A DNA stretch of 58,825 nucleotides, from contig JAOASL010000044.1 in NCBI GenBank assembly GCA_030158675.1, positions 1 to 58,825 of the forward strand, in the 5' to 3' direction. Below the pieces are notes generated by a model that saw only the letters and a program-made list of their open reading frames with translations, did no database searches and was not told where the DNA came from. Below are positions 35,031 through 43,840 of the stretch, piece by piece; the stretch's first letter is position 1; the number at the start of each line of letters is the position of its first letter. Source of the stretch: Burkholderiaceae bacterium (lineage in GTDB: Bacteria > Pseudomonadota > Gammaproteobacteria > Burkholderiales > Burkholderiaceae_D). A program made the translations under genes and the position numbers.

Positions 35031-36527
35031 ATGATTGATTTTCAGACGCTCAACCAGATTTTCTTAACGATCCTCTCGCTGATACTCGCAAGTCTCTTTG
35101 CCAGTACGGTGTCAATGAATCAAGTGGTCGGCAGTACGGATACCGCAAAATTCTGGCGCCTGTCGCTGGGTTCGCGCGCGGCCGCCTATCTGCTGTGGGC
35201 CGCATTACCTATCGCCGGCCCACTGTGCGGCGCCGGCGCCAACATGCTGTTCATCTTTTCTGCCGGCTGCCTCGCATTACTGTTTCGGTCATGGCGCACC
35301 GAAGTCAGTCGGGAAGCGTTGCTGATCGTGGTGCTCTGCGCCCTGCTGGTCGGTGGACTGCATCTGGTGTTACAGAAAGCAGAAGGCAGTTACGCAATGC
35401 GCCTGTTCGCCACCGGTTGTGCCGGCCTGCTGTTTTCAGCCTGGGAACTGATTGAGCTGCTGCGGCATGCGCGCAAGGATCGCGAACCGCTGCTGCGACT
35501 GATCATCGGTATGGTCGTGCTGCAGAAATTGCTTGCGCTTACCACCGTGATCGCGACACTCCACTACACCACAGGCGACCAGCGCTTCCTGACCGACAAC
35601 GGCACGAAATCGATCTATGTGACATGGTGCGCGCTCAGCATTCATCTGATCATCTACCTGATCATCGGCAGCTATCTGTATCGGAAGGCCATTGTCAGCC
35701 AGCGTTCGGCGGTCTCAGAGAAAGACAAGCTCAAGGTGCTGCTCAATGAGCGCGAAAAATTGCTGTCATCGCTGGTCGCAGCGAATCGAATTGCTTCGTC
35801 CGGTGCGTTATCGGCATCGCTGACGCACCAACTCAGCCAGCCCATGACAGCGGCGCTGATGCAGCTTGGCCTGATGAAGCACCTTATCGAAAAGAAAAAG
35901 GAAGCCGACCCGACGCTGGTCGACCTGCTGAAAAACGTGTTGCAGGACATTTCGCAATCGAAGCAGATTCTGGAAAATATGCGTGCGATCTTCCGGCAGA
36001 ATCCGCGCAATATAAAACCCTGTGATCCGGAACAACTAGTGTCGCAGACGATCACGATGATTCAAAGACGACTGCAGGAATCAAATGTACGGCTGGTCTA
36101 TTCCACCGGACACGCCGTCCGGATCAAGGTTGCTGAAATGGAAATTCAGCAAGTGCTGATCAACTTGCTGAACAATGCAATCGACTCGCTTGAACTCATG
36201 GCAGGGCAAGCGAAGACCATGTGGATCGATATTTCCGATACGGCCGACAATGTCATTATCAGCGTCAGCGATAATGGTGCCGGTGTTCCGCCAGAATTGG
36301 CGAACGAGATATTCGAATTGGCCAAAAGCGGCAAGGACGGCGGCATGGGTATCGGGCTGTGGATTGCGAAGCATATCGTCGAGGAACGGCATCAGGGCCG
36401 CTTGTGGCTCGACACCCTGTATGCACCCGGAGCCAGGTTCGTGATGGAACTGCCGAAGGAAACGCCAGACAGCGCATTCACCCCCGAGCATTCCGACGAT
36501 ACCCGCGCGCTCAATTCAATGGCATGA
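35031..36527 (+). CDS. orphan membrane sensor histidine kinase
   Basis: A 498-residue kinase with an N-terminal membrane domain of about seven helices (residues 8-216) and no PAS, HAMP or periplasmic domain. A coiled linker leads to the H-box ASLTHQLSQPMTAALMQLG with H266, a NtrB/DctB-like THQLSQP form. The HATPase domain has NLLNNAID, VSDNGAGVP and GMGIGLWIAK. No response regulator is adjacent. The membrane part may sense a lipid or redox signal; its ligand is unknown. It precedes the AT-rich RTX gene, which may or may not be its target. Confidence 0.87.
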   Translation: MIDFQTLNQIFLTILSLILASLFASTVSMNQVVGSTDTAKFWRLSLGSRAAAYLLWAALPIAGPLCGAGANMLFIFSAGCLALLFRSWRTEVSREALLIVVLCALLVGGLHLVLQKAEGSYAMRLFATGCAGLLFSAWELIELLRHARKDREPLLRLIIGMVVLQKLLALTTVIATLHYTTGDQRFLTDNGTKSIYVTWCALSIHLIIYLIIGSYLYRKAIVSQRSAVSEKDKLKVLLNEREKLLSSLVAANRIASSGALSASLTHQLSQPMTAALMQLGLMKHLIEKKKEADPTLVDLLKNVLQDISQSKQILENMRAIFRQNPRNIKPCDPEQLVSQTITMIQRRLQESNVRLVYSTGHAVRIKVAEMEIQQVLINLLNNAIDSLELMAGQAKTMWIDISDTADNVIISVSDNGAGVPPELANEIFELAKSGKDGGMGIGLWIAKHIVEERHQGRLWLDTLYAPGARFVMELPKETPDSAFTPEHSDDTRALNSMA

Positions 36528-36829
36528 CGGTGTTATTGACGGCTATAAGCTTGACTGGCAAATTCATCAATGGCGATCAGAAAATTAACGACAGACCATT
36601 GAAGGCCATACGGAGGTAGCCACGATGATGTGCTCATTATCAACAGATTACAAACTCCGGCTGATTCTGAGTATTTTCAAATAGCAGGCATACGAAGCAG
36701 TCGTACAGGCATTTCCGTGCTCGGTATAGCTCACCACAGCGAACTAAAAAACAGAGCCAACACCCCGCCACCGGCCGGGTGGCTGCGCATCGCTAATTTT
36801 TATAAAAACTCAGGCATAACGAGGAAACA
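36528..36829. other. 302-bp AT-rich leader of the RTX gene
   Basis: No convincing gene. A 19-codon frame starting at 36625 behind GGAGG (MMCSLSTDYKLRLILSIFK) has a good ribosome site but no other support. A -10-like TATAAA lies near 36800, just before the RTX gene, with GAGGAA ahead of its ATG. Base composition falls sharply here compared with the upstream kinase. Confidence 0.35.
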
Positions 36830-38815
36830 ATGCTGACTATTGGACCTCAAAAAGTCGCAGGATCATTCAACTATTTTTCGAACCTGGCAGACCCGAGTAT
36901 TACGCTCGCCGTAAATATGATTTATTCCATTGACCTTAATGGTGATGGAATGGAGGAAGTTATATTCAGCGGATTTGAAACCCAGCCCAATCTCCCATCC
37001 ACATACTCAAACACGAAAATAGTAATTTTTGGATGGGATAATGGAATTTTTAAAAATCTGACCAGCAATTGGCTTCCAAATGAAACAAGTAATGTCGAAG
37101 GAGTCGGCAGCTTGTCATTTGGAGATTTTAATAATGATGGGCGTATAGATATTTTTTCATCCGCATATACCGACATGGATTTATCGGCAAATGCATATGA
37201 ATTTATAAACAGCGGAAATGGATTTATAAAGAAAAACTTGGGAAGTTCGGTAGGCCAGCATGATTCTGCCGCTGCAGACATCAATGGAGATGGATTCTGC
37301 GATGTCGTGGCTACCGGATACGGGGAGGGGCCAAGGATTTATCTGGGTGGCCCGAACGGCCTGAGTCAGCAGTTTGTCAAAAATTTCATGGGAGGATCGG
37401 GAGTAGCGTTGGGTGATTTTTTGGGCAATGTCACAGTTTCAATGATATTGGCTGACCATAGCGCCAATCAGGCTCGGGATACGGCATTATATAAATTCAC
37501 AACTGAAGCAGACGGAAACATCAACATCGAATTTGTTTCGTCCTTACCTACGCCACGCTTTGATCTCCCGCTCTATGATTTGCCCGAGTACGGGAACACT
37601 AATGATCCCTGGGGGCATAGCCATGATATCAGATCAATTCCATTTGACTTCGACTCGGATGGGCTAACAGATGTTGTTATCCTAAGCAGAGCAGCTTTTG
37701 ATGGCAAGACCTGGCCTTTATATAGTGAAATACAATTTTTAAAGAATTCAGGTGCCGGAAAATTTTCTGACGTAACGGACGACATATTAAAAAGCTACAT
37801 TAAAGAATCCGGATCCAGTTACGCACCCAAATTTGGCGATTTCAATGGAGATGGCCTGACTGACTTATTCTTGAGTGAAAGCAGCTGGGAATCTACTGAC
37901 TACAATTCAACCACTATTTTACTTCAGCAAGCCAATGAAACATTTGTTGACTCGTATCGGAGTCAACTTTCGAAATTGGTTGAAAATTACGGTGGGAAAG
38001 CTGCGATTGCAAAAGGTCCTAACGGCGTCTATTACCTTGTCACAGAACTGCAAGTCGACAAAGGGAGCACCACTGTAAAGTTTTCACCATTATATTTTGA
38101 TGGAAAAATTAACGGCACCGACGGAGCCGATTTACTGCAAGGCTCTGCCGCCGATGACCACATATCCGGCTGGGATAACAATGATCAGATTTCAGGGCTC
38201 GGTGGAAATGATACATTTGATGGTGGCGCTGGTAATGACATAATATCTGGCGGCTTCGGTAATGACACCATAGTCTATTTGAGTGCCACTGCATCTATTC
38301 AAGTCAATCTGACAAAGAAATTAGCTTCTGACCTCGATACGAATGGCAACTCAGGGATTGGCATTGATAAATTAAAATCAATCGAGAATATCATTGCTGG
38401 CAATTACGATGATATGCTCACCGGAAATAAAGCAGCCAACTCTATCATTGGCGGATCAGGAAACGACACAATTGATGGCGGACCAGGCAGCGACATACTT
38501 ACCGGCGGAGATGGAAAAGATATTTTTGTGTTCAGCAAAAAGCCGTCTTTGAACAATATTGATTTGATTGTTGATTTCAAACCTGGCGAAGACATTATTC
38601 AATTGAGCAGTTTAATTTTTTCAAAAATAAAAAATTCAATAGATTATCTGGTATTTGGAACTGACTCAGAAACTTCAAATTATTATTTAATTTACGACAC
38701 CAATACTGGCAAGCTGCTTTATGATGCCGATGGCAACGGCATCATTCCTAAAATAGAAATTTTAGAAATTGGCATTGGCCTCAACCTGCATTCAGCCGAT
38801 ATTTTAATTATTTAA
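36830..38815 (+). CDS. secreted FG-GAP/VCBS-repeat and RTX calcium-binding protein
   Basis: A 661-residue protein with two Ca-binding repeat types. Residues 30-360 contain at least five integrin-like loops: DLNGDGMEE, DFNNDGRID, DINGDGFCD, DFDSDGLTD and DFNGDGLTD. Residues about 425-565 carry RTX nonapeptides (GGNDTFDGGAGNDIISGG; GGSGNDTIDGGPGSDILTGG). The last 90 residues resemble the type I secretion tail of RTX proteins (DIFVFSKK, DFKPGEDIIQLS). There is no Sec signal peptide, so export by a type I system is expected, but none is encoded nearby. GC is about 40% by eye, against about 60% around it, suggesting acquisition by transfer. Confidence 0.88.
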   Translation: MLTIGPQKVAGSFNYFSNLADPSITLAVNMIYSIDLNGDGMEEVIFSGFETQPNLPSTYSNTKIVIFGWDNGIFKNLTSNWLPNETSNVEGVGSLSFGDFNNDGRIDIFSSAYTDMDLSANAYEFINSGNGFIKKNLGSSVGQHDSAAADINGDGFCDVVATGYGEGPRIYLGGPNGLSQQFVKNFMGGSGVALGDFLGNVTVSMILADHSANQARDTALYKFTTEADGNINIEFVSSLPTPRFDLPLYDLPEYGNTNDPWGHSHDIRSIPFDFDSDGLTDVVILSRAAFDGKTWPLYSEIQFLKNSGAGKFSDVTDDILKSYIKESGSSYAPKFGDFNGDGLTDLFLSESSWESTDYNSTTILLQQANETFVDSYRSQLSKLVENYGGKAAIAKGPNGVYYLVTELQVDKGSTTVKFSPLYFDGKINGTDGADLLQGSAADDHISGWDNNDQISGLGGNDTFDGGAGNDIISGGFGNDTIVYLSATASIQVNLTKKLASDLDTNGNSGIGIDKLKSIENIIAGNYDDMLTGNKAANSIIGGSGNDTIDGGPGSDILTGGDGKDIFVFSKKPSLNNIDLIVDFKPGEDIIQLSSLIFSKIKNSIDYLVFGTDSETSNYYLIYDTNTGKLLYDADGNGIIPKIEILEIGIGLNLHSADILII

Positions 38816-38877
38816 ATTTTCAGAAAATCGATGAAGAAATTTTGAAAAAATGACGCGCCGGATATCCGCTGAAAATT

Positions 38878-39819
38878 TTAAATTTCGTAACTGTCCCGTT
38901 CCCCCGTCAATACCTGTTCGACCAGCTTGCGGCTGAGACTGGGCGCCATCAGCTCGATGAAGGTGTACACATAGCCGCGCAGGTAGGCGCCCTCTTTCAG
39001 CGCGATGCGCGACACATTCATGCCGAACAGGTGGCCGGCCGGGACTGCGGCCAGTCCGGTATCGCGCGTGGCGCTGTAGGCCAGGCCGGCAATGATGCCG
39101 ACGCCCATGCCGAGCTCAACATAAGTCTTGATCACATCGGCGTCGATCGCTTCCAGCACGACATCGGGCTTCAGGCCGCGCCGCGTGAAGGCCAGGTCGA
39201 TCTTGTTGCGGCCGGCGAAGGCGGCATCGTAGGTGATCAGCGGGTAGGCGGCGATGTCGTCCAGCGTAATCGTTGGCAGCTTCGTCAGCGGATGCTCGTG
39301 CGGCACCACCACCATGTGCTCCCACTGAAAGCAAGGCAAGGACACCAGTCCATCGACTTCGGCGATCGCCTCAGTGGCAATCGCCAGGTCGGCCTGGTTG
39401 TGCAACACCATCTCGGCCACCTGCTTCGGATTCCCCTGCAGCAGCGACAAGCGAACCTTCGGGAATTTCTGGGCAAATGATTGCACCACGGGCGGCAGCG
39501 AGTAACGCGCCTGCGTGTGGGTGGTCGCAATCGTGAAGCTGCCGCTGTCCTGCGCGGCAAATTCCTTGCCGATCCGTTTGAGCCCCTCGACTTCCTGCAG
39601 GATGGTTTCGACCGACTTCAGCACTTGCCGACCCGGTTCGGTCAGCCCGCGGACGCGCTTGCCATGACGGGTGAAAATGTCGATCCCGAGTTCTTCCTCG
39701 AGTTCAATGATGGCCTTGGACACGCCGGGCTGCGACGTGAACAACGCCTTCGCCGCCTCAGTCAGGTTGAAATTCTGGCGCACGGCCTCGCGTACGAAGC
39801 GGAATTGATGAAGGTTCAT
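38878..39819 (-). CDS. cysB: LysR-type sulfur regulator CysB
   Basis: A 313-residue LysR regulator that activates sulfate assimilation genes when N-acetylserine signals sulfur shortage. The HTH is clear (NFNLTEAAKALFTSQPGVSK, about 16-35), and the CysB-type effector domain follows (TTHTQARYSLPPVVQSF, TYDAAFAGRNKIDLAF). The start at 39819 (MNLHQFRFV) is the family start; a 20-residue upstream extension is discarded. It is divergent from the permease-cysI operon it is expected to control. Confidence 0.95.
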   Translation of the reverse strand: MNLHQFRFVREAVRQNFNLTEAAKALFTSQPGVSKAIIELEEELGIDIFTRHGKRVRGLTEPGRQVLKSVETILQEVEGLKRIGKEFAAQDSGSFTIATTHTQARYSLPPVVQSFAQKFPKVRLSLLQGNPKQVAEMVLHNQADLAIATEAIAEVDGLVSLPCFQWEHMVVVPHEHPLTKLPTITLDDIAAYPLITYDAAFAGRNKIDLAFTRRGLKPDVVLEAIDADVIKTYVELGMGVGIIAGLAYSATRDTGLAAVPAGHLFGMNVSRIALKEGAYLRGYVYTFIELMAPSLSRKLVEQVLTGERDSYEI

Positions 39820-40108
39820 TTTTTTCTCTGGAGCGGTCGAGACGGAGTTGCCGGCTTGGACTCCGGGCGCGGCATCCATTGCAAATCAGGCATTCTTCTC
39901 ACCTGACTCCCGCCCAAGCCAGCGGATTGCGGCAGTTTGCCAAGATGCCCGCCAATTGTGGCAAGCCGCCACCTCAACAAAATTTCTTTTATAACAACAA
40001 AACAGAGCGATTTGCTTATATCCGGGAACCATATAAGCAAATGAATCTAATGTTGTTTGGAATGAGGAGGAAGTTTATTAGGATTCCGGCTTCTTCGCGC
40101 GAGGCTTT
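39820..40108. other. cysB / sulfate operon regulatory gap (289 bp)
   Basis: No real gene, but dense regulatory-looking sequence. A perfect 12-bp inverted repeat lies at 40010-40042. An imperfect TTTGCCA/TGGCAA pair lies near 39936-39964, and an AT-rich TTTTATAACAACAAAAC stretch near 39989, similar to CysB targets. A 23-codon frame (40041-40112, MNLMLFGMRRKFIRIPASSR...) ends as ATGA over the permease start. Confidence 0.5.
40010..40042. promoter_or_regulatory. perfect 12-bp palindrome (CysB operator or leader hairpin)
   Basis: ATTTGCTTATAT (40010-40021) and ATATAAGCAAAT (40031-40042) are exact inverted repeats around a 9-bp CCGGGAACC spacer. The inner TTATAT-N9-ATATAA fits LysR-type dyads. 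The position, 67 bp before the permease start and 190 bp from cysB, suits a CysB site for both directions. As RNA it would form a stable hairpin in the leader. Confidence 0.5.
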
Positions 40109-40882
40109 ATGACTTTGACTTATGTTGTTTCCGGATTTGCCGTCGGCATGCTCGTTGGCTTGACCGGTGTCGGCGGCGGTTCGCTGATGACACCGCTGCT
40201 GACTCTGCTGTTCGGCATCAACCCGACTGTGGCGGTTGGTACCGACCTCGCGTTTGCATCCATCACCAAGAGCGCCGGCACGATCGCGCACCGTGTACGC
40301 AATACGGTTCACTGGGATATCGTCAGACGCCTGTGCGTCGGCGCCCTGCCGGCCGCGCTGCTGGCCACGCTGGCGCTGAAGTACTACGGCGCGCTGGACA
40401 AGCATATCGGCCAGATTATCCGCTACACCATCGCATTTTCAGTGCTGCTGACCGTGGTCGCCATCATTTTCCGTGGCCGCATGCAAGCATGGATGAATGC
40501 CCATCCGGATCGTCAGCTGCATGGCCGTGCGCAGCTCGCCGCCACGATCGTTGCGGGTGCCGTGATCGGCACGCTGGTGACGGTGTCCTCAATCGGCGCC
40601 GGTGCCGTCGGCGCGACCATCCTGGTGCTGCTGTACCCCAACCTGAAGCCGGCCGAGATCGCCGGCACCGACATCGCCTATGCGGTGCCGCTGACCGCCA
40701 TCGCCGCGTTCGGCCACTGGTGGCTGGGCTCGATCAACTGGGAACTGCTCGGCATGCTGCTGATCGGCTCGCTGCCGGGCATCACCATCGGCTCACTGGC
40801 GGCACGCGCCGTGCCGGAAAAATTCCTGCGCGGCCTGCTCGCGACGACGCTGACCGGCGTCGCGGCCAAGCTGGTGCTGTAA
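40109..40882 (+). CDS. sulfite exporter TauE/SafE family permease
   Basis: A 257-residue inner-membrane protein with about eight helices and the family repeat motifs GMLVGLTGVGGGSLMTPLLT (N-half) and VTVSSIGAGAVGATILVLLY (C-half). TauE/SafE proteins export sulfite or related organosulfur anions. Here, first in the cys operon, it may relieve sulfite overflow or import sulfate; direction is not shown by sequence. It is 21 bp before cysI. Confidence 0.9.
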   Translation: MTLTYVVSGFAVGMLVGLTGVGGGSLMTPLLTLLFGINPTVAVGTDLAFASITKSAGTIAHRVRNTVHWDIVRRLCVGALPAALLATLALKYYGALDKHIGQIIRYTIAFSVLLTVVAIIFRGRMQAWMNAHPDRQLHGRAQLAATIVAGAVIGTLVTVSSIGAGAVGATILVLLYPNLKPAEIAGTDIAYAVPLTAIAAFGHWWLGSINWELLGMLLIGSLPGITIGSLAARAVPEKFLRGLLATTLTGVAAKLVL

Positions 40883-40903
40883 AAGAATTCAACAAGGAAG
40901 ACC

Positions 40904-42601
40904 ATGTATCGCTACGACCAATACGACCACCAGATCGTCCGCGAACGCGTCGCGCAGTTCCGCGGGCAGGTGCAGCGCCGCCTGTCGGGCGAGCTGACCG
41001 AGGATGAGTTCCGTCCGCTGCGCCTGCAGAATGGCCTGTACATGCAGCGTCACGCGTACATGCTGCGCGTGGCCGTGCCGTACGGCCTGCTGGCATCGAA
41101 GCAGCTGCGCATGTTCGCGCATATCGCACGCAAGTATGACCGTGGCTACGGTCACTTCACCACGCGCCAGAACATCCAGTACAACTGGATCGAGCTTGAG
41201 CATGTGCCGGATATCCTGGCCGACCTCGCGTCGGTCGAGATGCACGCCATCCAGACCTCGGGTAACTGCATCCGCAATATCACATCGGATCAGTTCGCTG
41301 GCGTCGCCGCCGATGAGCTGCTGGACCCGCGCCCATATATCGAGATCCTGCGCCAGTGGAGCACCTTCCATCCGGAATTCGCCTGGCTGCCGCGCAAATT
41401 CAAGATTGCAGTCAACGCCGCAGCGGAAGACCGTGCGGTGGTGAAGGCGCATGACATCGGCCTGAACATTGTAAAGAACGAAGCCGGCGAGATCGGCTTT
41501 CAGGTGCTGGCCGGCGGTGGGCTGGGACGCACCCCGATCATTGGCAGCGTAGTGCGCGAATTCCTGCCTTGGCAGCATGTGCTGAGCTATGTGGAAGCGA
41601 TCATGCGCGTGTACAACCAGTACGGCCGCCGCGACAACAAGTACAAGGCACGTATCAAGATTCTGCTGAAGGCACTGGGGGTGGAGGAATTCACCCGCCA
41701 GGTCGAGCAGGAATGGGCCGATCTGAAGGACAGCCCGAGCACGCTGACTGCGGAAGAACTGGCGCGCGTGGCGAGCTATTTCACGCCACCGCCTTATCAG
41801 ACGCTACCCGACGCCGAAGCACTGCTGACACAGCAGCGCACCGAGAACAAGGCGTTCGGCACCTGGCTGGGCCGCAACGTCAAGCCCCACAAGGTGCCGG
41901 GCTATGCGATCGTCACGCTGTCGCTGAAAAAGACCGGCACGCCGCCGGGCGATGCGACGGCCGAGCAGATGGATTTCGTCGCCGAGCTCGCCGACCGCTA
42001 CAGCTTCGGCGAACTGCGCGTCACGCACGAACAGAACCTGGTGCTGGCCGATGTGAAGCAATCCGATTTGCTGGCGCTGTACGCTGAAGCGAAGGCACAT
42101 GGCCTGGCGACCCCGAACATCGGCCTGCTGACCGACATCATTTGCTGCCCAGGCGGTGATTTCTGCTCACTGGCGAACGCGAAATCGATTCCAATCGCCG
42201 AGGCGATCGCAGAGCGATTCGACAACATCGACTTCCAGCACGACATCGGCGATATCGACCTGAACATCTCCGGCTGCATCAATGCCTGCGGCCACCATCA
42301 CGTCGGCAATATCGGCGTGCTGGGCGTGGACAAGGATGGTTCCGAGTGGTACCAGGTGTCGATCGGCGGCAGACAGGGCAATAACAGCGCAATCGGCAAG
42401 ATCATCGGCCCGTCGTTCGCGGCCGGCCAGATGCCGGAAGTGGTCGCACGTCTGCTCGAGGTGTATGTGCGCGAGCGCCATGAAGACGAGCTGTTCATCA
42501 ATACCGTAGAGCGCCTCGGCGTCGAACCATTCAAGACCCACGTGTATGCGACCCCGATCCCGGGTCATGCGTACCAGGCAGGAGAAGACGCATATGCGTA
42601 A
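40904..42601 (+). CDS. cysI: assimilatory sulfite reductase hemoprotein
   Basis: A 565-residue siroheme/[4Fe-4S] nitrite-sulfite reductase, reducing sulfite to sulfide. Duplicated ferredoxin-like half-domains are followed by siroheme domains. The cluster and siroheme ligands are C415 and C421 (CCPGGDFC) and C458 and C462 (GCINACG). The stretch RPLRLQNGLYMQRHAYMLRV near the start is typical of betaproteobacterial CysI. No cysJ flavoprotein is encoded here, so electrons likely come from ferredoxin or another reductase. AAGGA precedes the start. It overlaps the next gene by 8 bp. Confidence 0.93.
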   Translation: MYRYDQYDHQIVRERVAQFRGQVQRRLSGELTEDEFRPLRLQNGLYMQRHAYMLRVAVPYGLLASKQLRMFAHIARKYDRGYGHFTTRQNIQYNWIELEHVPDILADLASVEMHAIQTSGNCIRNITSDQFAGVAADELLDPRPYIEILRQWSTFHPEFAWLPRKFKIAVNAAAEDRAVVKAHDIGLNIVKNEAGEIGFQVLAGGGLGRTPIIGSVVREFLPWQHVLSYVEAIMRVYNQYGRRDNKYKARIKILLKALGVEEFTRQVEQEWADLKDSPSTLTAEELARVASYFTPPPYQTLPDAEALLTQQRTENKAFGTWLGRNVKPHKVPGYAIVTLSLKKTGTPPGDATAEQMDFVAELADRYSFGELRVTHEQNLVLADVKQSDLLALYAEAKAHGLATPNIGLLTDIICCPGGDFCSLANAKSIPIAEAIAERFDNIDFQHDIGDIDLNISGCINACGHHHVGNIGVLGVDKDGSEWYQVSIGGRQGNNSAIGKIIGPSFAAGQMPEVVARLLEVYVRERHEDELFINTVERLGVEPFKTHVYATPIPGHAYQAGEDAYA

Positions 42602-43118
42602 GATCATCAAGGACAAGGCGATCGTCAATGACGACTGGAACCTGCTGAAGCTCGCCGACGGCGAAACCGCGGACGCAGTCACCGTCCCGGCAGGCAGGCA
42701 GATCGTGCCGCTGGCCGTCTGGCTCGCGCAAAAAACCACGCTGGCTGCGCGTGCCGACATCGGCGTCTGGCTGGCCAGCGACGAGCGCCCGGAGCAACTG
42801 AAGGACGACGCGAAGTCGCTGCCGGTCATCGCGGTTAATTTTCCGAATTTCGCCGATGGTCGCGGCTACTCGATCGCGTATAACCTGCGCGCCCGCGTCG
42901 GCTTCGAAGGCGAGCTGCGCGCCATCGGCGACGTGCTGCGCGACCAGCTGTTCTACATGTCGCGCGTCGGCTTCAATGCATTCGCCACGCGCGAAGACCG
43001 CAGCATCGACGATGCGCTGAAAGGCCTGACTGATTTCTCCGACGTCTACCAGACCTCGTGGGACCAGAAGACGCCGCTGTTCCGCCGCGTGTCACGCCCC
43101 GCTGCGCAGGAAGCCTGA
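42594..43118 (+). CDS. DUF934 sulfur-assimilation protein
   Basis: A 174-residue DUF934 protein, regularly placed between cysI and cysH in Burkholderiales. Family features are the NFPNFADGRGYSIAYNLRAR segment (about 82-101) and the LRDQLFYMSRVGFNAFA segment (about 115-131). It has no transmembrane or cofactor motif. It may serve as an accessory or electron-transfer partner of CysI, since no CysJ is present; this is an inference. It overlaps cysI by 8 nt and cysH by one base (TGATG), so all are coupled. Confidence 0.9.
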   Translation: MRKIIKDKAIVNDDWNLLKLADGETADAVTVPAGRQIVPLAVWLAQKTTLAARADIGVWLASDERPEQLKDDAKSLPVIAVNFPNFADGRGYSIAYNLRARVGFEGELRAIGDVLRDQLFYMSRVGFNAFATREDRSIDDALKGLTDFSDVYQTSWDQKTPLFRRVSRPAAQEA

Positions 43119-43834
43119 TGAGCGATTTTGATACCGTTCTGGCAAGCACTCGCACGACGCTGGAGCGCATCGCCGCCGACTTTTCGCCGGCGGTGTTCGC
43201 CTCCAGTCTCGCCGCCGAGGACATGGTGCTGACCGACCTGATCCTGCGCACGAAGCTGCCAATCACGATCTTCACGCTGGAAACCGGCCGTCTGCACAAG
43301 GAAACCCTGTCGATGCTCGATCGCATACGTGAACAGTATGGCTACAACATAGCGCAGCACAAACCGGATCCGGCCGCAGTGGAAGCTTATGTGGCGGCCC
43401 ATGGCCTGAACGCGTTTTATGACAGCGTCGAGATGCGCAAGGAATGCTGCCGCATTCGCAAGGTCGATCCGCTGAACCGGGCGCTGGCCGGCAATGCCGC
43501 ATGGATCACCGGGCAGCGCCGAGCGCAGTCGACGACCCGGGTCGAACTGGCGGTGCAGGAAGACGATCCGGCGCACGGCATGCAAAAATTCAATCCGCTG
43601 GCCGACTGGTCGGAGGAAGACATCTGGAACTACATCCGCAGCAACGGCGTACCGTATAATCCGCTGCACGACAAGGGTTATCCGTCCATCGGCTGCGAAC
43701 CCTGCACCCGCGCGATCCAGCCCGGAGAAGACATTCGTGCCGGCCGCTGGTGGTGGGAACAACCCGAATCCAAAGAATGCGGTCTGCACGTCGTCGACGG
43801 CAAACTGGTCCGCATCAAATCCGTTCAAGCGTAA
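43118..43834 (+). CDS. cysH: adenylylsulfate/PAPS reductase (Fe-S type)
   Basis: A 238-residue reductase making sulfite from APS. The PP-loop-like SSLAAEDMVLTD is near residue 30. The four Fe-S cysteines C110-C111 and C193-C196 (GCEPC) show it is the [4Fe-4S] APS-type enzyme, with catalytic C221 in ECGLH. No cysC (APS kinase) is seen in the locus, which fits direct APS reduction. The start overlaps the DUF934 stop by one base. Confidence 0.93.
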   Translation: MSDFDTVLASTRTTLERIAADFSPAVFASSLAAEDMVLTDLILRTKLPITIFTLETGRLHKETLSMLDRIREQYGYNIAQHKPDPAAVEAYVAAHGLNAFYDSVEMRKECCRIRKVDPLNRALAGNAAWITGQRRAQSTTRVELAVQEDDPAHGMQKFNPLADWSEEDIWNYIRSNGVPYNPLHDKGYPSIGCEPCTRAIQPGEDIRAGRWWWEQPESKECGLHVVDGKLVRIKSVQA

Positions 43835-43840
43835 ACGAAC

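Noticed and set aside
36625-36684. 19-codon frame with a GGAGG ribosome site before the RTX gene
   Set aside because: The ribosome site is good, but the peptide has no feature and no evidence of conservation; recorded only as a note in the leader region.
36630-36836. 68-codon frame overlapping the RTX gene start
   Set aside because: No ribosome site, and the translation is unlike any protein; the RTX start at 36830 is much better supported.
39820-40108. Riboswitch (SAM-type) upstream of the sulfate genes
   Set aside because: No SAM-riboswitch core or kink-turn pattern was found; the dyad fits a LysR operator or simple hairpin better.
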